Assembly: GCF_037203705.1 (NCBI RefSeq) | Contig: NZ_JBBCAT010000003.1 | Coordinates: 372,001 to 436,000 of the forward strand | Source of the DNA: Prosthecomicrobium sp. N25 | GTDB lineage: Bacteria; Pseudomonadota; Alphaproteobacteria; Rhizobiales; Ancalomicrobiaceae | Direction: 5' to 3' | Length of the DNA: 64,000 nt | Part shown: one piece after another, positions 1 through 8,707 of the stretch | Position numbering within the stretch: the stretch's first letter is position 1 | Layout of the letters: the number at the start of each line of letters is the position of its first letter | Notes under the pieces: model-generated | Told to the model about the DNA's origin: nothing | The model's input: only the letters and a program-made list of their open reading frames with translations | Database searches by the model: none | Program-made: the position numbers and the translations under genes

Positions 1-399
1 CGTGAAGGCGCCCTTCCAGCCCGCATGCGCCGCGCCCACCACGCCCGCCCCGCCGTCCGCGAAGAGGATCGGCCCGCAATCCGCCGTCGACACCCCGATC
101 CCGAGCCCCGGCCGGTTCGTCACCAGCGCGTCCGCCCGCGGGCTCTCGCCCGGCGCCCAGGGCTCCTCGACCACGACCACGTCCGGCGAATGCACCTGGT
201 AGGGCATCACGAAGCGGCCACGCGCGACGCCGAGACGGTCGGCCACGCGCCCCCGGTTCTCGATGACGTTGGCGCGGTCGTCCGACGACCCGAGCCCGAT
301 GTTGAGGCTGTCGTAGACCCCCGTGGAGACCCCGCCCTCGCGGGTGAAGTAGCCGTGGGCGATGCCCGGCAGCGCGCCGAGCGCGGGTGCGACGATCAA
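1..399 (-). CDS. pgeF: Peptidoglycan editing factor PgeF (YfiH/laccase-domain family), 3' part cut by window edge
   Basis: The N-terminal 133 codons of a protein family that normally has about 250 residues; the rest lies left of base 1. The family was once called multicopper polyphenol oxidase and is now tied to peptidoglycan editing (removal of wrongly incorporated L-Ser) and purine nucleoside cleavage. Visible marks are a His in YQVHSPDV, the Cys in STADCGP and the signature AAHAGWKG, which supply the metal or catalytic His/Cys set. The start is TTG at 399, chosen because AGGAGG lies about 6 bases before it. In many Hyphomicrobiales lgt, a MidA-like methyltransferase and pgeF are contiguous; here a plus-strand GFA gene interrupts that order. 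Confidence 0.88.
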   Translation of the reverse strand, partial: MIVAPALGALPGIAHGYFTREGGVSTGVYDSLNIGLGSSDDRANVIENRGRVADRLGVARGRFVMPYQVHSPDVVVVEEPWAPGESPRADALVTNRPGLGIGVSTADCGPILFADGGAGVVGAAHAGWKGAFT

Positions 400-556
400 C
401 GCGGGACCTCCTGCTTCGCGGGGAGACGGATGGTGGCGGTCCCGAGCCGCCCCGTCAAATGTAGGATCGCGCATCAGCCCCGCGTCCTCGGAGGAGCCCG
501 TCGTCCGCCCGCCACGGGAGCGACGGAGCCGGCTCGGCAACAGGGAGGAAGACACC

Positions 557-907
557 ATGGCGTATGAGGGTAGCTGCCATTGCGGCGCGGTGACGTTCAC
601 GGTCGAGGGCGACATCCCCGACGAGGCGATCAGTTGCAATTGCTCCTGGTGCCGCCGGCGCGGCCTGCTCCTGACCTTCGTGCCTGCCTCGGCCTTCACG
701 CTGACCGCCGGCCAGGACGAGCTCCAGACTTACCGGTTCAACACACACCGGATCGAGCATCTGTTCTGCCGCACCTGCGGGCTCGAAGGCTTCGCCAAGG
801 CGAGCCGCCCGGACGGCACGGACACCCGCGCCGTCAACCTGCGCTGCGTGCCGGCCGCAGACCTGGACGCCCTGAGGCTGATCCCCTTCGACGGCGCCTC
901 GAAGTAG
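557..907 (+). CDS. GFA-domain (CENP-V/GFA) zinc-binding protein
   Basis: A 116-residue single-domain protein of the glutathione-dependent formaldehyde-activating enzyme (GFA) fold. Cys pairs that bind Zn are visible: C7 and C9 (GSCHCG), C27/C29/C32 (SCNCSWC) and C71/C74 (CRTCG). Most members of this fold are not true Gfa enzymes and have no known substrate, so a link to the formaldehyde genes at the other end of the window is not implied. The start at ATG 557 follows an AGGGAGGAAG ribosome site. It sits alone between two minus-strand genes and ends two bases before the methyltransferase stop, so the two are convergent. Confidence 0.85.
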   Translation: MAYEGSCHCGAVTFTVEGDIPDEAISCNCSWCRRRGLLLTFVPASAFTLTAGQDELQTYRFNTHRIEHLFCRTCGLEGFAKASRPDGTDTRAVNLRCVPAADLDALRLIPFDGASK

Positions 908-909
908 CC

Positions 910-1998
910 TCACGCCCCCCAGGGCGCCGGCACGAGCCCGGGCCGGGTGACGGCCATGACCTTGAAGAGCGTCCCCATCTCCTCCGCGGAAACGAGCCGC
1001 GCGACCTCGCCGGTGATCCGCGCCCGCCCGGCCTCGTCCTGGTCCGCGCCGAGCCGGCCCGCGCGCTCCGCGAGCCCGAGGGCGAGCAGGAAATCGCCCT
1101 GCTCCATGGGCCCGTGCACGGCGGCCCGGGCCCGCCGCGCCGCGGTCGCGAGGGCCTGGAAATCGACATGCGCCGTCAGGTCCGCCTCGCCCGGCCGGTC
1201 CAGGGGGTCGACCGGCTGGTGCGCCCGCACCGCCTGGAAACTGTCGCCGATGCCGCTCTGCGCCGTGCCGTAGTCGATGGCGAGCAACGCCCCGCCCGAC
1301 CGCACGATCCGCTCGGCCAGATGCTCCATCATCGCCGCCGCGACGGCCCCCGTCTCCAGGATCGCCCCCTCCGGCACCCCCGCCAGGCGCCCCGGGACCT
1401 CCGAGGCGGTCAGTACGCCGGCCCCGAGCCCGAACGCCAGCTCACCGTCCGCGTCGAGCCCCACCACGCGCTCCCGCCACAGCCCGCCGACCCGCTGCCA
1501 TTGCCGGATCGGCAGGGCGTCGAAGAACTCGTTGGCGAGCACGACCGCCGGCCCCTCGGCGATCTCCTCGACCCGGTCGTGCCACTGCGGGGAGAGCGGT
1601 CCGCCGGCGAGCGCCTGCCGCTGCCGCGCGCGCAGCTTCGGCGAGGTCTCGACCAGGTGCAGCCGCGCCGCGCCCAGGAAATCCGGCCGGATCCGCGCCG
1701 CCCTGAGGGCGTCCGCCATGAGCGTGCCGCGGCCGGGGCCGAGTTCGACCAGCCGGAACGGATCGGGCCGACCGAGCCGCATCCAGGTGTCGACCGCCCA
1801 GAGCCCGATCAGCTCGCCGAACATCTGGCTGACCTCGGGGGCGGTGACGAAGTCCCCCGCCGCGCCGATCGCCTCGCGCGCCATGTAGTAGCCGTGCTCG
1901 GGATCGCCGAGCGCCTCCGCCATGTAGTCGGCGATCGACAGGGGACCGCCCAGCCGGATCATCGCCTTGATGCGGTGCTCCAGGGGCGTCGGGCTCAT
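910..1998 (-). CDS. Class I SAM-dependent methyltransferase, MidA/NDUFAF7 (DUF185) family
   Basis: 362 residues, usual length for the family. The mitochondrial homologue NDUFAF7 dimethylates an arginine of complex I subunit NDUFS2; the bacterial substrate is not established. The N-terminal segment carries the family hallmarks GDPEHGYYM and GDFVTAPEVSQMFGE, followed by the SAM-binding glycine loop VELGPGRGTL near residue 90 and the ANEFFDALP motif. Start ATG at 1998 is only 4 bases after the lgt stop, so the two are probably cotranscribed and translationally coupled. Confidence 0.9.
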   Translation of the reverse strand: MSPTPLEHRIKAMIRLGGPLSIADYMAEALGDPEHGYYMAREAIGAAGDFVTAPEVSQMFGELIGLWAVDTWMRLGRPDPFRLVELGPGRGTLMADALRAARIRPDFLGAARLHLVETSPKLRARQRQALAGGPLSPQWHDRVEEIAEGPAVVLANEFFDALPIRQWQRVGGLWRERVVGLDADGELAFGLGAGVLTASEVPGRLAGVPEGAILETGAVAAAMMEHLAERIVRSGGALLAIDYGTAQSGIGDSFQAVRAHQPVDPLDRPGEADLTAHVDFQALATAARRARAAVHGPMEQGDFLLALGLAERAGRLGADQDEAGRARITGEVARLVSAEEMGTLFKVMAVTRPGLVPAPWGA

Positions 1999-2002
1999 GG
2001 GG

Positions 2003-2824
2003 TCACGCCGGGCGGGGCCGGCGCGCGGCCCAGATCATGAGCATCAGTCCGCCGACGAGCATGGGCAGGGACAGGATCTGCCCCATGGTGATCACCCCTC
2101 CGATGTAGCCGATATGGGCGTCCGGCTCGCGGAAGTGTTCCACGACGGTTCTGGCCAGACCATAGCCCGCCACGAAGGCGCCCGCCACGACCCCCGGCCG
2201 CTGCAGGGCCCCGAGCCGGTGCGTCATCACCCGCAGCACGAGGAAGAGCACGACGCCCTCGAGCGCCGCCTCGTAGAGCTGGCTCGGATGCCGCGCCAGC
2301 GGTCCGCCGGTCGGGAACACCATCGCCCAGGGCACCTCGGCAGGCCGGCCCCAGAGCTCGGAATTGATGAAGTTGGCGAGGCGGCCGAAGAAGAGCCCGA
2401 AGGTGGTCGACGCCGCGAAGATGTCGAACAGGGTCAGGACCGGGAAGGGCCGGCCCCGCCGGAACAGTGCCATGGCCAGGATGGAGCCGAGGAGCCCGCC
2501 GTGGAACGACATGCCGCCCCGCCACACCATCAGCGCCTCGACCGGATGCTGCAGGTAATACGCGGGATTGTAGAAGAGGACGTAGCCGACCCGCCCGCCG
2601 AGCACGATGCCGACCGTCGCATAGACGATGAAGTCGTCCATCTCCTCCGGAGTGGGCCGCGGCGATCCGCCCCACAGCCGGTCGTTCATGACGAGCCGGC
2701 GCGAATACCACCAGCCGAGCAGGATCCCGGCGATGTAGGCGAGCGCGTACCAGCGGATCGCCAGGGGCCCGATCTCCAGCGCGACGGGATCGATGGACGG
2801 AAACGGGATCGCGAAGGGAAGCAT
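2003..2824 (-). CDS. lgt: Prolipoprotein diacylglyceryl transferase
   Basis: 273 residues, integral inner-membrane enzyme that transfers diacylglycerol from phosphatidylglycerol to the lipobox cysteine of prolipoproteins, the first step of lipoprotein maturation. Several hydrophobic spans are visible. Conserved residues include the GGMSFHGGLLG loop (H108) and the Lgt signature GRLANFINSELWG (R148, N151, N154, E156). The open frame continues far upstream in-frame, but the protein-like part begins at ATG 2824 (MLPFAIPFPSIDP), the normal N terminus for the family. It is the promoter-proximal gene of the lgt-methyltransferase pair. Confidence 0.95.
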   Translation of the reverse strand: MLPFAIPFPSIDPVALEIGPLAIRWYALAYIAGILLGWWYSRRLVMNDRLWGGSPRPTPEEMDDFIVYATVGIVLGGRVGYVLFYNPAYYLQHPVEALMVWRGGMSFHGGLLGSILAMALFRRGRPFPVLTLFDIFAASTTFGLFFGRLANFINSELWGRPAEVPWAMVFPTGGPLARHPSQLYEAALEGVVLFLVLRVMTHRLGALQRPGVVAGAFVAGYGLARTVVEHFREPDAHIGYIGGVITMGQILSLPMLVGGLMLMIWAARRPRPA

Positions 2825-2974
2825 GGGCGGGACGGTCCGGGCTCGAGGAGGCGCGAAGGTGGGCGGCGGCGCGGGACCCGTCAAGCCGGCCGCGGCTCGC
2901 CCCTTTGTCCCTGCGCATTGATTTTCCCGCCGGTCTCCGGTCCACTCGGGAAAAAGGCGAGGGAGGAAAACGCC

Positions 2975-3715
2975 TTGCGGATCGGTCTCCTGTCCGACAT
3001 CCACGCCAACCGCGAGGCCTTCGACGCGTGCCTCGAAGCGGTCGACGAGGCGACCTGCGACCGCCTCGTCGTGCTCGGCGACCTGGTCGGCTACGGGCCG
3101 GACCCGGTCTACGTCCTCGACCGCGTGCGCGAACTCGCCCACCGGGGCGCGCTCGTCGTGCGCGGCAATCACGACGACTACGCCGTCCAGCCCCGGCGCG
3201 GCATGTCCGAGCGCGCCAAGGAGGCGATCGACTGGACCCACGCCCGGCTCGACGCCGACGCCAAGGCCTATCTGGCCGCCCTGCCGCTGACCATCGAGGA
3301 CGAGGATCGGCTCTACGTCCACGCCAGCGCCGCCGACCCGGCGAACTGGACCTACGTGGACGACGAGGACGCGGCCGCCGCCTCCTTCGCCGCCACCCGG
3401 GCGCGCCTGATCCTCTGCGGCCACACCCACGTGCCCTCGCTCTACCACAGCCTCGCGGGCCGCCGGCCGCAATACTTCAGGCCGCTCCCCAACCGCCCGA
3501 TCCCCCTCTCCGCGACCCGCCGCTACCTGCTCGTCCTCGGCGCCGTCGGCCAGCCGCGCGACCGGAATCCGAACGCCTGCTGGGGCCTGCTCGACACGCG
3601 CGAGAAGACGGTCGCGGTGATGCGCCAGCCCTACGACGTCGAGACCACCATGCGGAAGATCAATGACGCGGGGCTTCCGGAATGGCTGGCTCGCCGCCTG
3701 GCGGAAGGACGATAG
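2975..3715 (+). CDS. Calcineurin-like metallophosphoesterase (YfcE/MJ0936-type family)
   Basis: 246 residues. Metal-binding motifs are in order: LLSDIHANREAF (Asp, His), VLGDLVGYGPDP (GD), VVRGNHDDY (GNHD) and LILCGHTHVP (GHTH). This set defines binuclear metallophosphatases that hydrolyse phosphodiesters or protein phosphates; the substrate cannot be read. Start is TTG at 2975, supported by GGGAGG at 2961-2966. It ends 9 bases before the kinase gene, so the two form a likely phosphatase/kinase pair. Whether the phosphatase acts on the kinase or its targets is inference only. Confidence 0.85.
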   Translation: MRIGLLSDIHANREAFDACLEAVDEATCDRLVVLGDLVGYGPDPVYVLDRVRELAHRGALVVRGNHDDYAVQPRRGMSERAKEAIDWTHARLDADAKAYLAALPLTIEDEDRLYVHASAADPANWTYVDDEDAAAASFAATRARLILCGHTHVPSLYHSLAGRRPQYFRPLPNRPIPLSATRRYLLVLGAVGQPRDRNPNACWGLLDTREKTVAVMRQPYDVETTMRKINDAGLPEWLARRLAEGR

Positions 3716-3724
3716 GAGCACCGC

Positions 3725-5179
3725 GTGCAAGGGACCGACCTGGCCCCCGGATTGGTCATCGACGGCTTCACCCTGACCGAGCGCCTGTCCTTCGGCGGCA
3801 TGGGCGCGGTCTGGCGCGCCACGAAGCCCGGCGTTCACGTCCCCGTCGTCCTCAAGGTGCCCTTCATCGCGCCGGGCGACGACGTGTCGGCCGTCATCGG
3901 CTTCGAGGTCGAGGAGATGATCCTGAAGCGGCTGAAGGGGCCGCATGTCCCTCGCTTCCTCGGCTCCGGCGACCTCGAGACCCTGCCCTACATCGCCATG
4001 GAGTACGTGGCCGGCGACCATCTCCAGAAGGTCATGGAGAGCGCGCCCTTCTCCTGGCAGACCGTCGCCCACATCGGCGCCGACATCGCCGCCGCGCTCG
4101 ACGCCATCCACCAACAGAAGGTCGCGCACCTCGACCTGAAGCCCGCCAACATCATCCAGTCTCCCCGCGGCGTGGTGCTGATCGACTTCGGCCTCGCGCG
4201 CCACGAGGAACTGCCCGACCTGCTCGGCGAGGAGACCCGTCTGCCGGTCGGAACCCCCGCCTACATCGCCCCCGAGCAGGTGCTCGGCGACCGCTCCAAC
4301 AACGCCAGCGACCTCTTCGCGCTCGGCTGCATCCTCTACGAGCTCGCCACCGGCGAGAAGCCGTTCGGCGAGCCGTCCACCCGCGCCGGCATGGAGCGCC
4401 GCATCTACCGCGCCCCGCCCCCGCCCCGCGCGGTCGTCCGCGGCGTCCCACGCTTCCTGCAGGAGATCATCCTGCACTGCCTGGAGGTCGACCCCGCGCG
4501 CCGCTACGCCACCGCGGCCCAGGTCCTCTTCGACCTGCGCAACCCCGGGCAGGTCGTCATCACCGAGCGCGGCCGGCTCGACCGGGGCGATTCGTTCCTG
4601 CGCCGCGTCTTCCGGGCCCTCCTGCCCTTCCGGGCGAAGCCGATGCCGCCGCGGCCCGCCGTCATGTCGCGCCGCGACGCCGCCTCCGTGGTGATGGCCG
4701 CCGTCGACCTGGCGCGCGGGGAGGACCCGCTCGCCGAGGAGGTCCGCCTCCACGTCGCCCGGGTCATGGAGGGCGTCGCGGACGCGCGCCTGGCCTGCGT
4801 CACCATCATGAAGACCCGCATCGCAGGCGAGGACGAGACGGTCGACGCCGCCGGACGCAACGCCTATGTGGGCCGGCTGGTGGCCCTCAAGGACTGGGCC
4901 CGCCCGCTCGGCATCCCGGACGACAAGGTCAGCTACCACGTGATCGAGGCCGTGGACGTCGCCGCCGCCCTGATCCGCTACGCCGAGCACAACCGCGTCG
5001 ACCACATCGTGCTCGGCGCGCGCGCCTCCTCGGCCCTCCGCCGCCACCTCGGCAGCGTCTCGGCCCAGGTCGTCGCGGAGGCGCACGCCTCGGTGACGGT
5101 GGTCCGCGTGAAGAGCCAGGCCGAGGCCGTGTCCGACGAGGAGGCGGCGGACATCGCCGGGGAGCGGGCCGAGGCCTGA
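3725..5179 (+). CDS. Serine/threonine protein kinase fused to a C-terminal universal stress protein (UspA) domain
   Basis: 484 residues, two domains. Residues about 15-275 are a Hanks-type kinase: glycine loop FGGMGAVW, ATP lysine K44, catalytic loop HLDLKPANII (D137, K139, N142; HRD is HLD here), DFG at 154-156 and GTPAYIAPEQ around 176. Residues about 325-470 look like a UspA domain, with a probable nucleotide-binding stretch GARASSALRRHLGS. No membrane span or PASTA repeat is seen, so it should be a cytoplasmic sensor kinase. Start GTG 3725 follows TAGGAG. It probably shares a transcript with the upstream phosphoesterase. The kinase appears active, since all catalytic residues are present. 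Confidence 0.9.
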   Translation: MQGTDLAPGLVIDGFTLTERLSFGGMGAVWRATKPGVHVPVVLKVPFIAPGDDVSAVIGFEVEEMILKRLKGPHVPRFLGSGDLETLPYIAMEYVAGDHLQKVMESAPFSWQTVAHIGADIAAALDAIHQQKVAHLDLKPANIIQSPRGVVLIDFGLARHEELPDLLGEETRLPVGTPAYIAPEQVLGDRSNNASDLFALGCILYELATGEKPFGEPSTRAGMERRIYRAPPPPRAVVRGVPRFLQEIILHCLEVDPARRYATAAQVLFDLRNPGQVVITERGRLDRGDSFLRRVFRALLPFRAKPMPPRPAVMSRRDAASVVMAAVDLARGEDPLAEEVRLHVARVMEGVADARLACVTIMKTRIAGEDETVDAAGRNAYVGRLVALKDWARPLGIPDDKVSYHVIEAVDVAAALIRYAEHNRVDHIVLGARASSALRRHLGSVSAQVVAEAHASVTVVRVKSQAEAVSDEEAADIAGERAEA

Positions 5180-5349
5180 CCGGGCCAGACGGGATTGCCC
5201 AGAGTGAAACGCCCCGGAGCGGGTATCCCCATTAGACGATGGTCTACGTTTATGAATCGATTGATTTTGTTAGCGTGATGCTTGGTGAAGTGTCCGCGCT
5301 TCTCGACTGGGTATTTGTGCGCTGAAGACGCACGAAGAAGGAAACGACC

Positions 5350-7134
5350 ATGGCCATGACCTCTGCAGCCGCGGCGGGCTCATCTGCTCGCCCGATGACC
5401 GGAGAAGAGAAGCGAGTCATTCTCGCCTCCTCTCTGGGCACCATCTTCGAATGGTATGACTTCTATCTCTACGGCTCGCTTGCCGCAGTGATCGGTGCGC
5501 AGTTCTTCAGCGCCTATCCCGAAGCGACCCGGAACATCTTTGCTCTGCTGGCCTTCGCGGCAGGCTTCCTGGTGCGTCCCTTCGGGGCGCTGGTCTTTGG
5601 CCGCCTCGGCGACATGGTCGGCCGCAAGTACACGTTTCTCATCACCATCATGATCATGGGCCTGTCGACCTTCTTCGTCGGTTTGCTGCCCTCCTACGAG
5701 TCGATCGGCGCCATCGCCCCGATCGCGCTGATCGCGCTCCGCATGCTGCAGGGCCTGGCGCTCGGCGGCGAGTATGGCGGCGCAGCCGTCTATGTGGCCG
5801 AGCACTCGCCTCAAGGGCGACGCGGCTTCTACACCGCCTGGATCCAGACCACGGCGACGCTCGGCCTGCTCCTGTCGCTGATCGTGATCATGTTCACCCA
5901 GATCTACGTGAACGCGAACTACGAGCCGGTGAAGACCGCGACCGGAGAGTTGACGCCCTTCGCGGCGTGGGGCTGGCGTATTCCCTTCCTTGTCTCTGTG
6001 GCGCTGCTGGCGATCTCCGTCTGGATCCGTCTGCAGATGCAGGAAAGCCCGGCCTTCAAGAAGATGAAGGAAGAGGGGACCCACTCCAAGGCGCCGCTCT
6101 CGGAAGCCTTCGGCCAGTGGAAGAACGCCAAGATTGCGCTTCTTGCGCTCCTCGGCCTCGTCGCCGGCCAGGCTGTCGTCTGGTACACGGGACAGTTCTA
6201 TGCCCTGTTCTTCCTGCAATCGATCCTGAAGGTCGACTCCTTCACGGCGAACGTGCTGATTGCCTGGTCGCTGATCCTCGGCACCGGTGGCTTCATCGTG
6301 TTCGGCTCGCTCTCCGACAGGATCGGCCGCAAGCCGGTGATTCTCGCGGGCTGTCTGATCGCGGCCGCCACCTACTTCCCGCTCTTCAAGCTGCTGACCG
6401 CAACCGCCAACCCGGCGCTCTACGAGGCTCAGCAGAAGACGCAAGTGGTGGTCGTCGCCGACCCGGCCGAGTGCTCGTTCCAGTTCAACCCGACCGGCAC
6501 CGCCAAGTTCGTGTCGTCCTGCGACATCGCCAAGTCGGCGCTCGCCCGCCTCGCCGTCGCCTACACGGTCGAGCCGGCGCCGGCGGGGACCAACGCCAAG
6601 ATCCGCATCGGTCAGACCGAGGTGCAGTCCTACAACCTGAACAAGCTCGAGGGTGACGCCGCGAAGACGACCCCCGGCGCGTTCACGAAGGGTGTCGGCG
6701 ACGCGCTGACCGCCGCCGGCTACCCGCCGGCCAACAATCCGACGGTGGTGAAGATCGCGATCGACCCGAAGGCAGGCCTCTCCAACTTCGGCAAGATGTT
6801 CGATATCTTCTCGGCCCAGAAACTGACTCTGATCGGAATTCTGACCATCCTGGTCATCTACGTGACCATGGTGTACGGCCCGATCGCAGCGGCGCTCGTC
6901 GAACTCTTCCCGACCCGCATCCGCTATACCTCGATGTCGCTTCCCTACCACATCGGCAACGGTTGGTTCGGCGGTCTGCTGCCGGCCACCTCCTTCGCCA
7001 TGGTGGCGCAGACCGGCGACATCTACTACGGCCTCTGGTATCCGATCGTGATCGCCGTCGGCACGGCCATCATCGGCACGCTCTTCGTGCCCGAGACCAA
7101 GGACCGCGACATCTTCACCTATCGCGGGAACTGA
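5350..7134 (+). CDS. MHS-family MFS transporter with a periplasmic insertion between TM9 and TM10
   Basis: 594 residues, longer than the usual 430-550 for metabolite:H+ symporters. The MHS hallmarks are FEWYDFYLYG near residue 34, the TM2-3 loop GRLGDMVGRK, RMLQGLALGGEYGGAA and the TM8-9 loop GSLSDRIGRK. About 130 hydrophilic residues (about 355-485) with two cysteines (C375, C391) lie between TM9 and TM10. By the usual topology that loop faces the periplasm. Substrate unknown; relatives carry dicarboxylates, proline/betaine or shikimate. Start ATG 5350 follows GAAGGAA. Codon use is less GC-biased than the neighbours, consistent with high expression or later acquisition. It is followed by a strong terminator, so it is monocistronic. 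Confidence 0.88.
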   Translation: MAMTSAAAAGSSARPMTGEEKRVILASSLGTIFEWYDFYLYGSLAAVIGAQFFSAYPEATRNIFALLAFAAGFLVRPFGALVFGRLGDMVGRKYTFLITIMIMGLSTFFVGLLPSYESIGAIAPIALIALRMLQGLALGGEYGGAAVYVAEHSPQGRRGFYTAWIQTTATLGLLLSLIVIMFTQIYVNANYEPVKTATGELTPFAAWGWRIPFLVSVALLAISVWIRLQMQESPAFKKMKEEGTHSKAPLSEAFGQWKNAKIALLALLGLVAGQAVVWYTGQFYALFFLQSILKVDSFTANVLIAWSLILGTGGFIVFGSLSDRIGRKPVILAGCLIAAATYFPLFKLLTATANPALYEAQQKTQVVVVADPAECSFQFNPTGTAKFVSSCDIAKSALARLAVAYTVEPAPAGTNAKIRIGQTEVQSYNLNKLEGDAAKTTPGAFTKGVGDALTAAGYPPANNPTVVKIAIDPKAGLSNFGKMFDIFSAQKLTLIGILTILVIYVTMVYGPIAAALVELFPTRIRYTSMSLPYHIGNGWFGGLLPATSFAMVAQTGDIYYGLWYPIVIAVGTAIIGTLFVPETKDRDIFTYRGN

Positions 7135-7159
7135 CCCCCGCGGGAAGCGCGACACGTCG

Positions 7160-7191
7160 AAGGCCGGCCCGGACCCCCGGGCCGGCCTTTT
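7160..7191 (+). terminator. Rho-independent terminator of the MFS gene
   Basis: A perfect 13-base-pair stem (7160-7172 with 7177-7189), 4-base loop, followed by T residues. It lies 25 bases after the transporter stop codon. Confidence 0.85.
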
Positions 7192-7882
7192 CACGTTCTC
7201 GGCCAGGGCGAGGCCCGCCCGGGATCCGTGCGAAGTCACCGGCCGAGGCCCTTGGGTTCGACCGCGCCGAACGCACCACGGCGCCACCCCGGAGAAAGCC
7301 GCCCCACCGGTGTCACCCCGGCCATCAGCCGGCAGCTTGATTGGAGGTGCTGCTGTCCGCGTGGACGAGGCACCGGCCTCAGGGATTGAAGCGCACCCTC
7401 TCCTCCGCAGTCCCGGCCGGAGCGTAGCGGAGGGCCGGGAGCCAGCGCCATCCACCGGCCGCAGCGCTACGGATCGAGGCTCGCGCCGGACCCCGGATCG
7501 GCGGCGCGTGCCGCGCCTTGTCCGGGGATGCGCGTGGAGGGGATGAGGACCCGGCGATCTCCGCCCGCTTCCCTCACGTCGGCACAAGTCGGAAACGCAG
7601 GGGCCCGTTGGCCGTACCCGCCGCACGACCATCCCATCAGGCGCCGGCGTGAAGGAGGGGAGGCCATCGGATCCCGGCTCGATGGCCGGGATGACAATTA
7701 AGGGAGGTGTTACCCAGGCCGCCCCGCCGCGCCGGCCAGGCTTTGGCAAGTCCTGCCCGCCCCGCCGCGCGCCGCGGTGCGCTGACATGCGGCCGCTACC
7801 CAGTTGGCCGCGCCGTGCCGCCGCCCAATCAATCTTTCCAATGCCACGAAGAACCCGCCCGGCGCCTCGCCGAGAGCGCCGC
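7192..7882. repeat. 690-base non-coding gap with nested inverted repeats (REP-like candidate)
   Basis: No credible gene is seen here. An inverted pair GTCACCCCGGCCATC (7312-7326) and GATGGCCGGGATGAC (7681-7695) matches at 14 of 15 positions and brackets about 370 bases. Inside are a short palindrome TCCCGGCC/GGCCGGGA (7411-7418 with 7433-7440), whose centre is itself partly symmetrical, and a further imperfect GC-rich palindrome around 7478-7535. The arrangement resembles the dispersed intergenic repeats common in GC-rich alphaproteobacteria, but copy number elsewhere cannot be seen in one window. Confidence 0.4.
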
Positions 7883-8707
7883 TCAGCCCCCGACGCCGCG
7901 CGGGAAGGCCTTCTGGAACACCGCGCCGTCGGTGTCCTTCATGCGGACCGTCAGGACGTCGGTGCCGTTGATCTTGTAATCGAAGTCGATGCGCGGGTCT
8001 TCGCTCATGGCGAAGCCCGTCTCCACCGTGAAGACCGGTTCGGCGCCCTCGCGCACCTCGACCTCGGCCACGTAGCGGGCCGGGATGTAGAGGAGCGTGA
8101 TCTGGTTCATCTGCATGCCGGTGTGCTGCGGATGCTGGATCTTCAGCCGCGCGTGCCGGGTGAAGGGGGAGTCCGCCTTCGCGGGCAGGCCCGTCACCTG
8201 CATGTTGCCGAGCGTCTGCAGGGCCGAGACGGCGTCGCCGACCGGCGGCGCCGCGCAGGCGCCGAGCCCGGAGGTCTTGACCATGCTCTCGGCCATGTAG
8301 AGCCGCCCGTCGCTCGCCTCGACCACCACGCGCACCATCGACGGCCCGTTGAGGCGCACGTCGATGCCGAGACCGACCTTGTCCCGCCCCTCCTGGAACT
8401 TGAACGCCGCCGCGACCGGCATCGGGTTCTCGTCGATGATGAAGGAGACGCCCTTGACGGTGCGGCCGTCCGTGAAGGCGGCGGTGGCCGACACCGGCAC
8501 GCGCCGGTCGTCCTCGGCCCGGTAGGGGGCGGTGAAGCTTACGATGCCCTGCCCGTCCGCGATCGCCCGGTCGCCGAACACCGAAGGCTTCAGCTCGTCC
8601 CAGGTCCCCGCCGAGGCCGGCATGGCCGCGAGGCCGAGCGACAGCGCCAAGGCGCCCGCCGCCGCTACCGACTTCAGGACTGACTTCGCGTGCTTCACGG
8701 GGGCCAT
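7883..8707 (-). CDS. Quinoprotein dehydrogenase-associated SoxYZ-like fusion carrier protein
   Basis: 274 residues with a Sec signal peptide (hydrophobic 12-30, cleavage after ASA near 33). The first half of the mature part resembles SoxY and the last 100 residues resemble the SoxZ beta-sandwich. Between them lies the only mature cysteine, C151, in SGLGACAAP, where SoxY has its substrate-carrying GGCGG arm. This fused family is known to co-occur with periplasmic PQQ-dependent dehydrogenases; its cargo is not established. No sox or dehydrogenase gene is adjacent; the quinoprotein-linked ABC genes are 35 kb away. Start ATG 8707 is divergent from the UbiK-like gene. Confidence 0.78.
   Translation of the reverse strand: MAPVKHAKSVLKSVAAAGALALSLGLAAMPASAGTWDELKPSVFGDRAIADGQGIVSFTAPYRAEDDRRVPVSATAAFTDGRTVKGVSFIIDENPMPVAAAFKFQEGRDKVGLGIDVRLNGPSMVRVVVEASDGRLYMAESMVKTSGLGACAAPPVGDAVSALQTLGNMQVTGLPAKADSPFTRHARLKIQHPQHTGMQMNQITLLYIPARYVAEVEVREGAEPVFTVETGFAMSEDPRIDFDYKINGTDVLTVRMKDTDGAVFQKAFPRGVGG

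Noticed and set aside
557-907. GFA-domain protein as part of formaldehyde detoxification
   Set aside because: The GFA fold is broad and mostly not a formaldehyde enzyme; the gene is 49 kb from the C1 island and no glutathione-dependent dehydrogenase is near.
2003-5086. 1027-codon minus-strand frame containing lgt
   Set aside because: Only the last 273 codons are Lgt. The upstream part is antisense to the phosphoesterase and kinase genes and is low-complexity.
5380-7788. 802-codon minus-strand frame opposite the MHS transporter
   Set aside because: Shadow of the transporter; His/Arg/Asp/Gly-rich with no domain.
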